Source: Clostridia bacterium
GTDB taxonomy: Bacteria; Bacillota; Clostridia; Christensenellales; Aristaeellaceae
Direction: 5' to 3'
DNA length: 8,060 nt
NCBI GenBank assembly: GCA_017412445.1
Contig: JAFPYA010000119.1
Coordinates: 1-8,060, forward strand
Shown here: one piece after another, positions 1 through 6,227 of the stretch
How the letters are laid out: each line of letters opens with the position of its first letter
Numbering within the stretch: the stretch's first letter is position 1
Position numbers and translations under genes: made by a program
Notes under the pieces: model-generated
Told to the model about the DNA's origin: nothing
Databases searched by the model: none
The model's input: the letters and a program-made list of their open reading frames with translations, nothing else

Positions 1-465
1 GTAAAGAGGCTGTTTGAGGTCGAGGTGCCCGAGATACGGTCAGGCGAAGTGCTCATCAAGGCAATCACCCGTGAAGCCGGCTCCAGAACAAAGATGGCCG
101 TGTTCTCCTCTAACCGCGACATAGATCCCGTGGGCGCGTGCGTAGGCCCCAGAGGTCTTCGTGTGGACAACGTGGTAAACGAACTCAAGACCGAGAAGAT
201 AGACATCATCAAGTGGTCTGCCGATCCCAGGGAATACATCGCCGCGGCGCTCAGCCCCGCGAGAGTCAATTCCGTTCAGACCTCCGACAAGGAGAAGGTC
301 GCCCACGTAATAGTTCCCGACAATCAGCTCTCCCTCGCCATAGGCAAGGAGGGTCAGAACGTGCGTCTGGCCGCTAAGCTTACCGGCTGGAAGATAGATA
401 TTCAGTCACTCAGTCAGGCCGAGCAGGCATTAAGCGAGGCCGCCAAAGAACAGGAAAATGCTTAA
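1..465 (+). CDS. nusA: Transcription termination/antitermination factor NusA, C-terminal part (5' truncated by window)
   Basis: NusA binds RNA polymerase and nascent RNA and modulates pausing, termination and antitermination in the cytoplasm. The frame is open from base 1, and 154 residues are present before TAA. The full Firmicutes protein is roughly 370 residues, so the N-terminal RNAP-binding domain and most of the S1 domain lie upstream of the window. The visible part starts at the S1/KH1 junction (VKRLFEVEVPEI). It then shows KH1 with the GACVGPRGLRV signature and KH2 with VPDNQLSLAIGKEGQNVRLA followed by LTGWKIDI. The acidic tail ends shortly after KH2, so there is no proteobacterial-type acidic repeat extension. 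Its last codons overlap the ylxR start by 8 bases, which implies translational coupling. Identification is very secure from motifs and gene order. Confidence 0.97.
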   Translation, partial: VKRLFEVEVPEIRSGEVLIKAITREAGSRTKMAVFSSNRDIDPVGACVGPRGLRVDNVVNELKTEKIDIIKWSADPREYIAAALSPARVNSVQTSDKEKVAHVIVPDNQLSLAIGKEGQNVRLAAKLTGWKIDIQSLSQAEQALSEAAKEQENA

Positions 466-751
466 ACCAAAAAAGATACCCATGCGCATGTGCGTGGCCT
501 GCCACGAAATGAAGCCCAAAAAAGAGCTAACGCGCATAGTGCGCTCGCCCGAAGGCCAGGTAAGCATAGATCCGCAGGGCAAAAAGCCGGGTCGCGGCGC
601 TTATATCTGTCCGAAGCTCGAATGCCTTAAAAAAGCGCAGAAAACGCGTGCGCTCGAGCGTAAATTTGAAGCCGAGGTCGGCAAGGACATATACGCCATG
701 CTGGAGGAGCAGTTCAGCGCGCTTGAGCAGGCAGGAAAAACCGATGCTTGA
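458..751 (+). CDS. ylxR: YlxR family RNA-binding protein (RnpM type)
   Basis: This is a small basic cytoplasmic protein of 97 residues, the normal size for the YlxR (DUF448) family. The B. subtilis member has been described as a modulator of RNase P (RnpM). The hallmark MCVACHEMKPKKEL segment (Cys12, Cys15) and the GRGAYIC motif (about residues 45-51, Cys51) with Cys56 nearby are present. The start at 458 is chosen because family members begin with a short basic stretch before the CVAC motif. It overlaps the nusA stop, and an AGGA lies only 2 bases upstream, which is unusually close. ATGs at 482 and 488 are alternatives but would remove the basic N-terminus. It sits between nusA and ylxQ, the canonical Firmicutes position. 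Family assignment is secure; the RNase P role here is inferred from homology. Confidence 0.93.
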   Translation: MLKPKKIPMRMCVACHEMKPKKELTRIVRSPEGQVSIDPQGKKPGRGAYICPKLECLKKAQKTRALERKFEAEVGKDIYAMLEEQFSALEQAGKTDA

Positions 752-1040
752 GGACAAGCTCAAGGGCATGATAGGGCTTGCCCGCAGAGCCGGAAGGCTG
801 GGTTGCGGCTCTGTCGCAGTCGAAAAATGCCTGAACAGCGGCAAATGCACGCTTGTGCTTATAGACGAAGCTGCTTCTGCGAATACGCTCGAAGCATTTA
901 CAAAGCAAAGCAGGTTTGCAAATGTGCCAATCAGGCTTCTGCCACAGGGGCTTTTGGAAAAGAGCCTTGGCGAATACAGGATGTGCGCCGCTGTCAGCGA
1001 CGAAAACTTTTCAAAGCAAATGCTAAAATATATTGATTGA
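744..1040 (+). CDS. ylxQ: L7Ae/YlxQ family putative kink-turn RNA-binding protein
   Basis: The 98-residue protein belongs to the L7Ae/L30e/S12e/Gadd45 fold, whose members bind kink-turn RNAs. The N-terminal GMIGLARRAGRLGCG segment and the hydrophobic strand LVLIDEAASANT (about residues 37-48) match the family pattern of a GLA.RAG motif followed by L.EDAS.NT. The start at 744 is supported by an AGGA at 733-736 with 7 bases of spacing and by the family N-terminus. The same frame extends upstream to an ATG at 648, but that part overlaps ylxR and has no family similarity. The ATG overlaps the last codons of ylxR by 8 bases, and infB follows, so it is co-translated in the nusA-infB operon. Its precise RNA target in the cell is unknown. 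Confidence 0.9.
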   Translation: MLEDKLKGMIGLARRAGRLGCGSVAVEKCLNSGKCTLVLIDEAASANTLEAFTKQSRFANVPIRLLPQGLLEKSLGEYRMCAAVSDENFSKQMLKYID

Positions 1041-1050
1041 ATTACAACAC

Positions 1051-1057
1051 GGGGGTG
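1051..1057 (+). promoter_or_regulatory. Probable ribosome binding site of infB
   Basis: GGGGGTG resembles the Shine-Dalgarno GGAGGTG. It lies 11 bases before ATG 1069 but only 2 bases before the in-frame TTG 1060, so start choice is not decided by spacing alone. A further in-frame TTG at 1033 lies upstream of this site and is therefore unlikely. I favour ATG 1069 because it gives a plain MAKIS start, although TTG 1060 is a real alternative. Confidence 0.5.
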
Positions 1058-1068
1058 TTTTGATACAA

Positions 1069-2985
1069 ATGGCAAAAATCTCAGCCAAGTATGTGAGCCA
1101 GGAAGCCATAAGTACGCTCAACGGTCTTGCAAACAGCAAGTCTCAGCTCAAGGTTTTGATTTCATCGCTCAGAAACAGGGGCGACGAGATCGTGCGCGCC
1201 GAAAAGGCCAGCCGTGAAGCTCAGGACAGAAAGGAATTGCAGGATCGCTTTGACGCGGCTGTGAACGCGATACAGCACGCCAGCGAGGAAAAGATGCCGG
1301 CGCAGGAGCCAGAGCCCGTCAAGGCGGAAGGAAAGCCCGCAGAGGCACAAAAGCCCGCTCAGGTAAACGAGGAAGCGAAAACTGCGGAAGCGCTCTTCGC
1401 GCAGCCCAGAGCCGCCGCGTCACAGGCCCCCAGACCTCAGCCTCAGGGCAATTTCCAGCCCAGAAACGTTCAGCCCAGACCCGCCGGAACTGCGCAGCAG
1501 CCCAGAGGGCCTTACGGCCGCCCCTATCAGGGTGCCTCTCAGGCGCAGGGCGGCTATCAGCAGCGTCCCCAGCAGGGCGCCTACAATCGTCCTCAGCAGG
1601 GCGGTCAGGCGCAGGGCGGTTACAACCGTCCCCAGCAGGGCGCACCTGCGCAGGGCGGCTATCAGCAGCGTCCTCAGCAGGGCGGCTTCAACCGTCCCCA
1701 GCAAGGCACAGCGCCCTACGGCAAGCCCGGCTTTAACCGGCCTCAGGGCGGTCAGCAGCCTCAGGGGGGCGGCGCGCCCAGACAGGGCGGCTACTCTCCC
1801 AGACGCGCTCCGGCTCCCGAGCTTATACCTACTGCCGAAAAGGAGCGCGTAAGCAATTACGATCCCAAGAAAAACCAGTATGTGCGCCAAAATGATCCTG
1901 AGCGCAACACCTCCAAGAACAAGCGTCAGGTGACCCGTTCCGCAGCTCCCTCCATAAATATGGACGACGAGTTCGACAGGGGCATCAGGAAAAAGCGCAA
2001 GGCGCAGCAGGTTGCTCAGCCCAAGCCCGAGCCGGTCAAGATTGAAAAGGCCGTGATGACTACCGAGCTGATAACCGTAAAGGACCTTTCGGAAAAAATC
2101 GGCAAGAGCGTAAACGAGATCATAAAGAAGCTTTTGATGCTCAACGTCATAGCCACCATAAACAACGAGCTGGACTATGACACCGCTCAGCTTATATGCT
2201 CCGACTACGGCATCGACCTCGAATACAAGCCCACTGAAACCGCAGAGGACGCGCTCGAGGCCGAGGACGTTGCAGACCCAGAGGACAAGCTTGTGCCCCG
2301 TCCCCCGGTCGTCACCGTTATGGGTCACGTCGACCACGGCAAAACCTCGCTGCTTGACTACATCAGAAACACCAAGGTTACTGCGGGTGAAGCAGGCGGC
2401 ATAACCCAGCACATAGGTGCTTATACGGTCAACCTGCACGGCAGGCAGATTACCTTCCTCGACACCCCCGGCCACGAGGCCTTTACCGCCATGCGCGCAA
2501 GAGGCGCACAGGCTACGGATATAGCTATACTGGTGGTCGCCGCCGACGACGGCGTAATGCCCCAGACCATCGAGGCAATCAACCACGCCAAGGCCGCAGG
2601 CGTTCAGACGGTTGTGGCCATAAACAAGATGGATAAGCCCACCGCAGACGCCGACCGCATACGTCAGGAGCTGACCAAGTACGACCTGCTGTGCGAAGAG
2701 AGGGGCGGCGACACCATTATGGTGCCCGTTTCCGCGAAGACCGGCGAAGGCATCGATCAGCTGCTTGAAATGGTGCTCCTGGTTGCCGATGTTCAGGATT
2801 ACAAGGCCAACCCCGACCGCAAGGCTAGAGGCATCATTATCGAGGCAAGGCTTGACAAGGGCCGCGGCCCCGTGGCTACCGTGCTTATCAAGAACGGTAC
2901 GCTCAACGTGGGCGACACCATCGTCGCGGGCACCGCGTACGGCAGAGTGCGCGCCATGGTGAACGACAAGGGCGAAAGAGTATAG
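1069..2985 (+). CDS. infB: Translation initiation factor IF-2, N-terminal, G domain and part of domain II (ends at in-frame TAG)
   Basis: IF-2 is the GTPase that brings fMet-tRNA to the 30S subunit and promotes subunit joining. Counting from ATG 1069, residues 1-75 form a charged helical region. About 122-244 is a disordered Gln/Gly/Pro/Arg/Tyr-rich stretch with direct repeats, and about 330-388 is an IF2_N helical domain (LSEKIGKSVNEIIKKL). The G domain follows with G1 GHVDHGKT at 419, switch I GGITQHIGAY, G3 DTPGH at 465, G4 NKMD at 519 and G5 SAK at 555. Domain II starts near ARGIIIEARLDKG and is cut by TAG at codon 639 after NDKGERV. The frame continues intact to 3795, so this is one gene with a single nonsense codon, 908 codons plus stop in all. 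A protein ending here would lack the initiator-tRNA-binding domain. The usual full length with a long N-terminus is about 900 residues. Confidence 0.93.
   Translation: MAKISAKYVSQEAISTLNGLANSKSQLKVLISSLRNRGDEIVRAEKASREAQDRKELQDRFDAAVNAIQHASEEKMPAQEPEPVKAEGKPAEAQKPAQVNEEAKTAEALFAQPRAAASQAPRPQPQGNFQPRNVQPRPAGTAQQPRGPYGRPYQGASQAQGGYQQRPQQGAYNRPQQGGQAQGGYNRPQQGAPAQGGYQQRPQQGGFNRPQQGTAPYGKPGFNRPQGGQQPQGGGAPRQGGYSPRRAPAPELIPTAEKERVSNYDPKKNQYVRQNDPERNTSKNKRQVTRSAAPSINMDDEFDRGIRKKRKAQQVAQPKPEPVKIEKAVMTTELITVKDLSEKIGKSVNEIIKKLLMLNVIATINNELDYDTAQLICSDYGIDLEYKPTETAEDALEAEDVADPEDKLVPRPPVVTVMGHVDHGKTSLLDYIRNTKVTAGEAGGITQHIGAYTVNLHGRQITFLDTPGHEAFTAMRARGAQATDIAILVVAADDGVMPQTIEAINHAKAAGVQTVVAINKMDKPTADADRIRQELTKYDLLCEERGGDTIMVPVSAKTGEGIDQLLEMVLLVADVQDYKANPDRKARGIIIEARLDKGRGPVATVLIKNGTLNVGDTIVAGTAYGRVRAMVNDKGERV
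1540..1720 (+). repeat. Degenerate in-frame direct repeats encoding a Q/G/P/Y/R-rich disordered region of IF-2
   Basis: A block beginning GCGCAGGGCGGCTATCAGCA occurs at 1543 and again at 1648, an offset of exactly 105 bases (35 codons), with near-identical flanks. Shorter related units encoding GGYNRPQQG or GAYNRPQQG lie between and after the two copies. The repeats keep the reading frame, so they look like expansion and contraction of a coding microsatellite-like array within the linker before the IF2_N domain. Length variation between strains is expected at such an array, and assemblies may collapse it. Confidence 0.85.
2983..2985 (+). other. In-frame TAG codon interrupting infB
   Basis: The codons around it read GTA TAG AGC GCA TGT, giving GERV-stop-SACPSDPVEV. 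Known IF-2 proteins have GxRVKEAGPS or GxRVKSAGPS here, so TAG replaces a lysine position, one base away from AAG. It is also one base from CAG (Gln). There is no frame shift, since the sequence downstream stays in frame and conserved. Possible explanations are a base-calling or assembly error, a recent nonsense mutation in a subpopulation, amber suppression, or TAG reassigned to an amino acid. The first is the most likely because infB is essential. Confidence 0.9.
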
Positions 2986-3795
2986 AGCGCATGTCCCTCC
3001 GACCCCGTTGAGGTCATAGGCTTTAACGACGTACCCGAGGCGGGCGACATAATTTCCGCCGTGGACGACGACAGTCTGAGCCGCAAGGTCGCCGAGGAGC
3101 GCAAGGACAAGGCACGCGCGGCGCTCATCAAAGCGCAGACGAAGGCGACGCTGGACGATCTGTTCAACCAGATTTCCGAAGGCCAGATCAAGGAACTCAA
3201 CCTCATCATCAAAGCCGACGTGCAGGGCAGCGTCGAAGCAGTCAGGCAGAGCATGGAGAAGCTCAGCAATTCCGAGGTCAAGGTGCGCTGCATTCACGGC
3301 GGCGTAGGCGCGATAACCGAAACGGACGTTATGCTGGCCTCTGCGTCCAACGCCATTATCATCGGCTTCAACGTGCGCCACGACAACTCTGTGCGCGATC
3401 TGGCCGAGCACGAGAACGTTGATATCAGACTTTACAGAGTAATTTACAACGCAATCGAAGACGTCGAAGCGGCCATGAAGGGCATGCTTGCGCCCAAGTT
3501 CAAGGAAACCGTGCTTGGCCGCTGTCAGGTGCGCCAGACCTTCAAGGTCTCCGGCGTGGGTACAGTCGCGGGCTGCTACGTCACCGACGGCAAGATTCAG
3601 CGCAACGCTCAGATCCGCCTGCTCAGAGACAACGTCATCATTCACGAAGGCAAGATCAGCTCCCTCAAGCGCTTCAAGGACGACGCGCGCGAGGTTGCAC
3701 AGGGCTATGAGTGCGGCATAGGAATCGAGGGCTACAACGACGTAAAGGTCGGAGACGAAATGGAATGCTTCATAATGGAGCAAATCGAAAAGTAA
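2986..3795 (+). CDS. infB: Translation initiation factor IF-2, remainder of domain II and C-terminal domains (same gene as the upstream infB segment)
   Basis: This continues the infB frame directly after the TAG. It contains the rest of domain II (DPVEVIGFNDVPEAGD), then a charged helical linker. Domain III follows (LNLIIKADVQGSVEA near residue 708 and GGVGAITETDVMLASASNAI), and then the C-terminal barrels (VRQTFKVSGVGTVAGCYVTDG, RFKDDAREVAQGYECGIGIE). It stops at TAA 3793. These regions bind the fMet-tRNA acceptor end and are required for function. The first start-type codon in this frame is GTG 3061, inside the linker, with no Shine-Dalgarno before it. An ATG at 2991 is out of frame and gives only six residues, so reinitiation is not supported. 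Conservation shows no decay after the TAG, which argues against an old pseudogene. Confidence 0.93.
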   Translation, partial: SACPSDPVEVIGFNDVPEAGDIISAVDDDSLSRKVAEERKDKARAALIKAQTKATLDDLFNQISEGQIKELNLIIKADVQGSVEAVRQSMEKLSNSEVKVRCIHGGVGAITETDVMLASASNAIIIGFNVRHDNSVRDLAEHENVDIRLYRVIYNAIEDVEAAMKGMLAPKFKETVLGRCQVRQTFKVSGVGTVAGCYVTDGKIQRNAQIRLLRDNVIIHEGKISSLKRFKDDAREVAQGYECGIGIEGYNDVKVGDEMECFIMEQIEK

Positions 3796-3800
3796 GCCTT

Positions 3801-3830
3801 AGGCCGGCGGCAAATTCGCCGGCCTTTTTC
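3801..3830 (+). terminator. Intrinsic terminator-like hairpin between infB and rbfA
   Basis: GGCCGGCG at 3802-3809 pairs perfectly with CGCCGGCC at 3817-3824 around a 7-base loop, extended by an A-T pair at 3801/3825. A run of five T follows (3825-3829). This is a standard Rho-independent terminator shape, 5 bases after the infB stop and about 15 bases before the rbfA start. Since rbfA has no room for its own promoter after it, it probably acts as a partial terminator or an mRNA-stabilising 3' end within the operon. Confidence 0.8.
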
Positions 3831-3844
3831 AAATGAGGTAATTT

Positions 3845-4240
3845 ATGGCATTTGACAGAATTGACAGAATAAGCGAAGAGGTGCGCCACGTCCTCGACAA
3901 AATAATACGTGAGGACGTTAAAGACCCCCGCGTAAAGGGCACATGGTCCATAACGCGCGCCGATGTGACCAGAGATTTGAAGTACTGCAAGGTGCGCGTG
4001 TCCGTGCTTGAGGACGAGGTTCGCCCCGAGCTAATGAAGGCGCTCAAAAACGCGGCGGGCTTTATTAGATATGAATTGAGCAGGCAGGTCGATTTGCGTG
4101 CAACTCCTCAGCTAATATTTGAGGCGGATCACAACATGGAGTATGCCCAGCACATAGGTGAGATACTCTCTCGCGAAAGCCTGAAGCTTTCAAGCGAAAA
4201 TGCAGAAGAAGATGCTGCCAATACTGCGGAGGAAGAATGA
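3845..4240 (+). CDS. rbfA: Ribosome-binding factor A (30S maturation)
   Basis: RbfA binds the 30S subunit near helix 44/45 of 16S rRNA and assists late maturation and cold adaptation. The 131-residue product has the expected start (MAFDRIDRISEEVRHVLDKII) and the type II KH-fold core strands (ITRADVTRDLKYCKVRVSV). The diagnostic segment AAGFIRYELSRQVDLRATP is followed by LIFEADHNMEYAQHI. A short acidic tail of about 20 residues (rich in Glu and Ala) follows, which is common and variable. GAGG at 3835-3838 lies 6 bases before ATG 3845. The gene follows the infB hairpin and overlaps the next gene by ATGA at 4237-4240, so it is translationally coupled to the phosphoesterase. Confidence 0.96.
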   Translation: MAFDRIDRISEEVRHVLDKIIREDVKDPRVKGTWSITRADVTRDLKYCKVRVSVLEDEVRPELMKALKNAAGFIRYELSRQVDLRATPQLIFEADHNMEYAQHIGEILSRESLKLSSENAEEDAANTAEEE

Positions 4241-5229
4241 TTTCAAACATTAACGAAATGGCGGAGTTTCTCCGCGCGCACGACAATTATGCGGTAATAA
4301 CCCATTACCGTCCCGACGGCGACGCTTTCGGAAGCGCGCTTGCTATGGTGCGCATACTAAAAAGCATGGGAAAAAACGCCTTTCCCGTATGTGATGACGA
4401 AGTCACGCCCAAATACCGTTTTCTCGACGGATGGGAGAAATTTACAAACGAGGAGAAGGGTCTCCCCTACGTGCCCGAAACGGCGCTTGGCGTAGACGTG
4501 TCCAACGAGGAACGCATGGGCAAAAGCACCGCGCTGTTCAACGCCTGCAAGTATCGCGCCGTAATCGACCACCACGAATCTAATATAGGCTTTGCGCCCG
4601 TAACCTTATTGGACAGCAAGGCCGTCGCGGCAGGCCAGATTATCGTAAAGCTCGCTAATGTCCTGGGCATCAAAATAGATAAGCCTCTTGCTGAGCAGCT
4701 CTACACCGCGATTGCCACGGACAGCGGCAACTTTTCGTTCAAGGACACCAATGCGGAATCGTTCAGCCTCACCGCGCAATTGCTCGAGGCGGGCGTGGAT
4801 GTGGAGACGCTGACCAGAAGACTGTTCAGGGAACGCTCCTACGCTCAAACGCGACTGTTGGCTCTCGCCCTCAATCAGATACAATTGAGCAGCGACGGCA
4901 GGGTCGCAGGCATTATGATAACCGATGAGATGTTTAAGGAAAGCGGCGCCGCGAGGCCCGACTCCCACCCCATCGTGAATTACTTAAATGAAATCCGAGG
5001 CGTTTGCGTGGGCTTCACGGCCGAGCAGCTGCCCGACCACGTGAAGATCTCGTTCAGGGCCGGCAACGGTACGGATGTGGCTGCACTCGCCGAGCGCTTT
5101 GACGGCGGCGGCCACATAGCCGCGGCGGGCGGGCGCATACCCGGCGGCATACTCGAAAAAGAGTTTTCAAACATCATGCGCGTAAGCGAAGAATATCTCA
5201 GGGAGATGGATGCGGCGAAGCGGGCATAG
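4237..5229 (+). CDS. nrnA: DHH family phosphoesterase, NrnA type (nanoRNase / pAp phosphatase / possible c-di-AMP or pApA hydrolase)
   Basis: The 330-residue product matches bifunctional oligoribonuclease/pAp phosphatases of the DHH-DHHA1 family. These degrade 2-5-mer RNA and pAp, and some members cleave pApA. Metal-binding motifs are visible: HYRPDGDAFGS (His23, Asp27, Asp29), GVDVSN (Asp87), VIDHHESN (Asp111-His113) and ATDSGNFSF (Asp162). The C-terminal DHHA1 domain ends with FDGGGHIAAAGG (290-299), the substrate-binding glycine motif. All key residues are present, so it should be active. GGAGG at 4228-4232 precedes the ATG, which overlaps the rbfA stop. The gene ends with TAG at 5227-5229, the only gene in the window that does. 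The exact substrate preference cannot be read from the sequence. The location between rbfA and truB is typical of Firmicutes. Confidence 0.9.
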   Translation: MISNINEMAEFLRAHDNYAVITHYRPDGDAFGSALAMVRILKSMGKNAFPVCDDEVTPKYRFLDGWEKFTNEEKGLPYVPETALGVDVSNEERMGKSTALFNACKYRAVIDHHESNIGFAPVTLLDSKAVAAGQIIVKLANVLGIKIDKPLAEQLYTAIATDSGNFSFKDTNAESFSLTAQLLEAGVDVETLTRRLFRERSYAQTRLLALALNQIQLSSDGRVAGIMITDEMFKESGAARPDSHPIVNYLNEIRGVCVGFTAEQLPDHVKISFRAGNGTDVAALAERFDGGGHIAAAGGRIPGGILEKEFSNIMRVSEEYLREMDAAKRA

Positions 5230-5249
5230 CTCCCACTCGTCCCTTTTAT

Positions 5250-6140
5250 ATGAACGGATTCATCAATCTGCTTAAGCCCTCAGGCATGACCTCCTCTGAC
5301 GCAGTGCTTCGCGTAAGAAGGCTGCTGCCCCGCGGCACGGCGGTAGGACACGGCGGGACGCTCGACCCGGAAGCGGCGGGCGTTCTGCCTGTTTGCATAG
5401 GCAAGGCGACGAGGCTGTTTGACTATATAGTTGACAAAACCAAGGTTTACACAGGCGAATTGTTGCTAGGCGTTTCCACCGACACCGACGACGCCACGGG
5501 GCGCATGGTTTCAAAAGGCGATTGCGATGTGACCGATAGCACACTTGCCGAAGCCCTTAAAAGCTTTACGGGCGATATACGACAGGTGCCGCCCATGTAC
5601 AGCGCGCTCAAAATGAGCGGAGAGCCGCTTTATAAAAAAGCGCGCAAGGGCGAAACCACTTTGCTTGAGCCAAGAAGCGTCACCATCCATTCGATTGATG
5701 TTGTCGCCAGGCTCGCTAAGGACAGATACCTGCTAAGGATCGTCTGCGGCAAAGGAGTGTATATACGCTCGCTCATGCGGGATATAGGCGCAAAGCTCGG
5801 CACCTGCGGCTGCATGTCTTTTCTTATTAGGACAGCCTCCGGCGCGCTTAAAATCGAAGACAGCGTTACGCTTGACGAGCTGGGCGCGATTGACGATATA
5901 AATAAAGCCATATTGCCCATGGACGCTATGCTTACGTCGTATCCCAAAGCCGTGCTTGACGAAACGATGCGTTCCAAAGTTCTAAACGGGCAAAGTTTCA
6001 CAAACGCAGTTATGAAATACAACGACGCAGTGCCGGGCGATACTCTAAGGCTTTATGTTGAAGACGATTTTGCAGGTATGGCACGCATAGACGAGGACGG
6101 AAGAGTGAAGATAAGCGCGATGCTGCTCGAAAGGAGCTGA
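5250..6140 (+). CDS. truB: tRNA pseudouridine(55) synthase TruB
   Basis: TruB converts U55 to pseudouridine in the T-loop of tRNAs. The 296-residue length is normal. Motif I GHGGTLDPEAAGVLPVCIGKATR carries the catalytic Asp39. KVYTGELLLGVSTDTDDATG (Tyr67 region), RQVPPMYSALKMSGEPLY and VCGKGVYIRSLMRDIG are further family signatures. From about residue 225 a small C-terminal PUA-like region follows. No convincing Shine-Dalgarno precedes ATG 5250 (the upstream bases are pyrimidine-rich), so translation may depend on coupling to the upstream gene, whose stop is 20 bases away. ribF, which often follows truB in Firmicutes, is absent here. Identification is secure. Confidence 0.96.
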   Translation: MNGFINLLKPSGMTSSDAVLRVRRLLPRGTAVGHGGTLDPEAAGVLPVCIGKATRLFDYIVDKTKVYTGELLLGVSTDTDDATGRMVSKGDCDVTDSTLAEALKSFTGDIRQVPPMYSALKMSGEPLYKKARKGETTLLEPRSVTIHSIDVVARLAKDRYLLRIVCGKGVYIRSLMRDIGAKLGTCGCMSFLIRTASGALKIEDSVTLDELGAIDDINKAILPMDAMLTSYPKAVLDETMRSKVLNGQSFTNAVMKYNDAVPGDTLRLYVEDDFAGMARIDEDGRVKISAMLLERS

Positions 6141-6173
6141 GAAGCTTTTCCCCTGTCGTATTTACAAAAGCGG

Positions 6174-6202
6174 TTGCATTTTTGTTTAAAATATGCTATC
6201 AT
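6174..6202 (+). promoter_or_regulatory. Probable vegetative sigma-factor promoter of the secreted protein gene
   Basis: TTGCAT (6174-6179) and TATCAT (6197-6202) are separated by exactly 17 bases, and a TG one base before the -10 forms an extended -10 (TGCTATCAT). The surrounding stretch is AT-rich, unlike the genes, and the next gene starts 25 bases after the -10. This indicates an independent transcription unit after truB. Transcription would begin near 6209. Confidence 0.75.
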
Positions 6203-6227
6203 AATAAAAAACGAGGAGGATGAATGT

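Noticed and set aside
648..743. Upstream extension of the ylxQ frame to ATG 648
   Set aside because: It lies entirely within ylxR, shows no L7Ae family similarity, and ATG 744 has a well-spaced AGGA.
1420..3783. A long minus-strand open frame (787 codons) antisense to infB
   Set aside because: It mirrors infB exactly. The protein is low-complexity Leu/Val/Ala-rich with no recognisable motif. It is explained by the gene's avoidance of TTA, CTA and TCA codons, which leaves the opposite frame free of stops. No promoter or ribosome site was seen for it.
3061..3795. A separate gene starting at GTG 3061 encoding a free-standing IF-2 C-terminal protein
   Set aside because: No Shine-Dalgarno is present, the GTG lies within the domain II/III linker, and the conserved frame extends continuously upstream to the TAG, so this is the same gene rather than a split-gene design.
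6131..6160. Possible terminator after truB around GAAAGGAGCT / AGCTTTTC
   Set aside because: Pairing needs a two-base bulge, the stem is short and AT-rich, and it is followed by TTTTCCCC rather than a clean T run. It is not good enough to call.
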